Of a stretch of 7,107 nucleotides of DNA, positions 5,944 through 7,107 are shown piece by piece. Under the pieces are notes generated by a model. It worked only from the letters and a program-made list of their open reading frames with translations, made no database searches and was not told the origin of the DNA. The translations under genes and the position numbers were made by a program. Every line of letters begins with the position of its first letter. The first letter of the stretch is position 1. Origin of the DNA: Acidimicrobiaceae bacterium (GTDB taxonomy: Bacteria; Actinomycetota; Acidimicrobiia; Acidimicrobiales; Ilumatobacteraceae); NCBI GenBank assembly GCA_947487095.1, contig CANKVI010000049.1, positions 1-7,107 of the forward strand, read 5' to 3'.

Positions 5944-6309
5944 CTACTCAGCTGCAACAACAGCGATGGCCACGCTGTCGGTATGAGAAATTGAAACCTG
6001 CCACGAAGTAATGCCTCGAGCATCTGCAAGTTGTTTGGCTCTTCCTTCAATGCGCAAGGTTGGTTGTCCTGAGGTCAGTTTTGTTACTGATACGTCGTGC
6101 AGATCAATAGCTCCCAGCCCAACACCAAGTGCTTTCATCGTCGCTTCACGCACAGCAAAGCGTGCGGCGAGACTGGATGTGGGGTCGGACTTAGCGCTTA
6201 CTGATTGCAGTTCATCGTGTGTAAATAGACGATTCCGCAACTGTGGCGTGCGCTCAAGTGCGGTACGAAATCGCTCAATATCTACGGCATCAATGCCAAT
6301 GCCCTGCAC
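5944..6309 (-). CDS. acpS: Holo-[acyl-carrier-protein] synthase
   Basis: AcpS transfers the 4'-phosphopantetheine arm of CoA to a serine of apo-ACP, switching on fatty acid synthesis. From the GTG at 6309 the product is 121 aa, the normal AcpS size. It begins QGIGIDAVDIERF with the Mg-binding Asp at residue 7, then LFTHDEL (28-34), SLAARFAVREATMKALG (46-62) with the metal-ligand Glu55 and Lys59, and a C-terminal WQVSISHTDSVAIAVV. I chose GTG 6309 because the first strand starts there as in other AcpS proteins, it follows the upstream stop by 2 nt, and a GGGG stretch lies 7 nt before it. A longer reading from TTG 6339 adds ten residues, overlaps the upstream gene and has no ribosome binding site. 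The neighbour alr follows after 6 nt. Confidence 0.93.
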   Translation of the reverse strand: MQGIGIDAVDIERFRTALERTPQLRNRLFTHDELQSVSAKSDPTSSLAARFAVREATMKALGVGLGAIDLHDVSVTKLTSGQPTLRIEGRAKQLADARGITSWQVSISHTDSVAIAVVAAE

Positions 6310-6311
6310 GA

Positions 6312-7107
6312 CTATGCCCCGTTTTGCGAGGTGCGCCAATGATCTGCCGATTCGCTGATTGGCAAAATAAGCAGATCTGCAACCGACACTTCGGCCAGAC
6401 GGTCTTCGCGGAACGAACCTTCGGTTTCTGTTACCCAGTCCACCAGTCGGTTGTATCTGTCGTCATATCCCTGCAGCACGTTCTTCATCGTTGACGAAGG
6501 CAAGCGATCATGGAACAACACGTGAAGCAAGGTGATGCCCGTTGTTTCGGTTCCTTTAGTTTCTGGAACAAAAATTACGGTGCGGCTATCGCGACGTCCG
6601 CGAGCAACCAACACATTGCGATCGATTGCCACGCGGTGCTTGGTTCCTACCAACGTGGAGTTGCGGTCAACTCGTGACGTAAGTTCGCGCGAAATTCCAC
6701 CACGATCGATCACGTTTACCGTGGCGGTATTTCCTTCAACATCGCCTTCAATGGCGTAACGGGTGAAACCAACGACGGAGGCAACCGCTGGGTCGAGATC
6801 GGCAATTACTTTTAACGCCTTGTACGACAAGCGGTCGCGCGACACTCCGGCTTTCAGCACCTCTTGCACCAATGAGCGGTCCAGCAAGCCTTCGTCGCTG
6901 CGTGAAATTCCCACGGTCACTGTCTTTGCTTGGTGTTTAATGGCATCGACTGGACGAGTGAGTTCATCGATTGAACGTGTGAGTGCACTGGTGAGATCGT
7001 CGAGAATTGCTTCTGGCGAACTGATCTTGCCAGTGCTCTGTTGGTAAGCCTGCAATGGATCACTCGACATTGCATCGCGCAACATCGTGACCACACAGAC
7101 GGCGTTA
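6312..7107 (-). CDS. C-terminal part of a probable GlmS-like/SIS-domain protein (partial, enters from right edge)
   Basis: The frame is open to the window edge, giving 264 visible residues and a TAG stop 2 nt before acpS. GTG and ATG codons near 7094-7085 have no Shine-Dalgarno, so the true start is most likely outside. I cannot name the family from firm motifs. The segment around PVDAIKHQAKTVTVGISRSD loosely resembles the C-terminal tail of glucosamine-6-phosphate synthase (PRNLAKSVTVE in E. coli GlmS). In actinobacteria glmS commonly precedes acpS and alr. After that segment come about 200 residues of mixed alpha/beta character with VGFTRYAIEGD, a basic/polar stretch rich in RDS and RGR, and a hydrophobic LLHVLFHD. 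This would be an extension beyond normal GlmS. No signal peptide or membrane segment is visible. It could equally be an unrelated uncharacterised protein. Confidence 0.45.
   Translation of the reverse strand, partial: NAVCVVTMLRDAMSSDPLQAYQQSTGKISSPEAILDDLTSALTRSIDELTRPVDAIKHQAKTVTVGISRSDEGLLDRSLVQEVLKAGVSRDRLSYKALKVIADLDPAVASVVGFTRYAIEGDVEGNTATVNVIDRGGISRELTSRVDRNSTLVGTKHRVAIDRNVLVARGRRDSRTVIFVPETKGTETTGITLLHVLFHDRLPSSTMKNVLQGYDDRYNRLVDWVTETEGSFREDRLAEVSVADLLILPISESADHWRTSQNGA

Noticed and set aside
1..7107. Mobile element, CRISPR array, tRNA gene or novel defence system
   Set aside because: Every long frame on the coding strand is a core housekeeping gene except the partial right-edge one. 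No transposase, integrase, spaced direct repeats or tRNA-like cloverleaf was found.

Overview
The window is a densely packed block of bacterial housekeeping genes, all read from the minus strand (right to left). The set and order (partial GlmS/SIS-type gene, acpS, alr, tsaE, tsaB, rimI, tsaD, dus, maf, groES) resembles the actinobacterial acpS-alr-tsaEB-rimI-tsaD-groESL neighbourhood. The Dus protein also ends in a tail I associate with actinobacterial Dus proteins. G+C is moderate, roughly half by eye, and lower than in typical high-GC actinomycetes. A low- to mid-GC actinobacterium, possibly an aquatic Acidimicrobiia lineage, is my best inference. It rests on gene order and remembered family features, not on a database comparison.

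Layout in transcription order: positions 7107-6312 hold the C-terminal part of a protein that enters from outside the window and is probably the GlmS-like/SIS-domain protein of this locus. It is followed by acpS (holo-ACP synthase, 2 nt gap), alr (alanine racemase, 6 nt gap), a 41 nt gap, and then the t6A tRNA-modification cluster tsaE-tsaB-rimI-tsaD. Within that cluster all three junctions are ATGA stop/start overlaps. dus (tRNA-dihydrouridine synthase, 4 nt gap) and maf (nucleotide pyrophosphatase, 7 nt gap) follow. The end of maf runs into a 92 nt intergenic region before groES, whose first 27 codons reach the left edge.

Functionally, the left-to-centre block makes tRNA modifications: t6A at position 37 via TsaB/TsaD/TsaE, and dihydrouridine via Dus. 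rimI, a protein N-acetyltransferase, sits between tsaB and tsaD as it does in many bacteria. The right block supplies cell-wall and lipid precursors: D-alanine (Alr), activated acyl carrier protein (AcpS) and probably an amino-sugar enzyme. The tight junctions suggest one long transcript arriving from beyond the right edge.

The clearest regulatory element is a perfect CIRCE operator at 137-163 (two 9-nt arms, 9-nt spacer). A sigma70-like promoter abuts it, and its -35 box lies inside the last codons of maf. Together they indicate HrcA-type heat-shock control of groES and presumably groEL. No stretch longer than 300 bases lacks a gene. I saw no tRNA, rRNA, CRISPR array, insertion sequence, clear terminator or novel defence-type system. 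This is an ordinary core-genome region with a few points worth checking.
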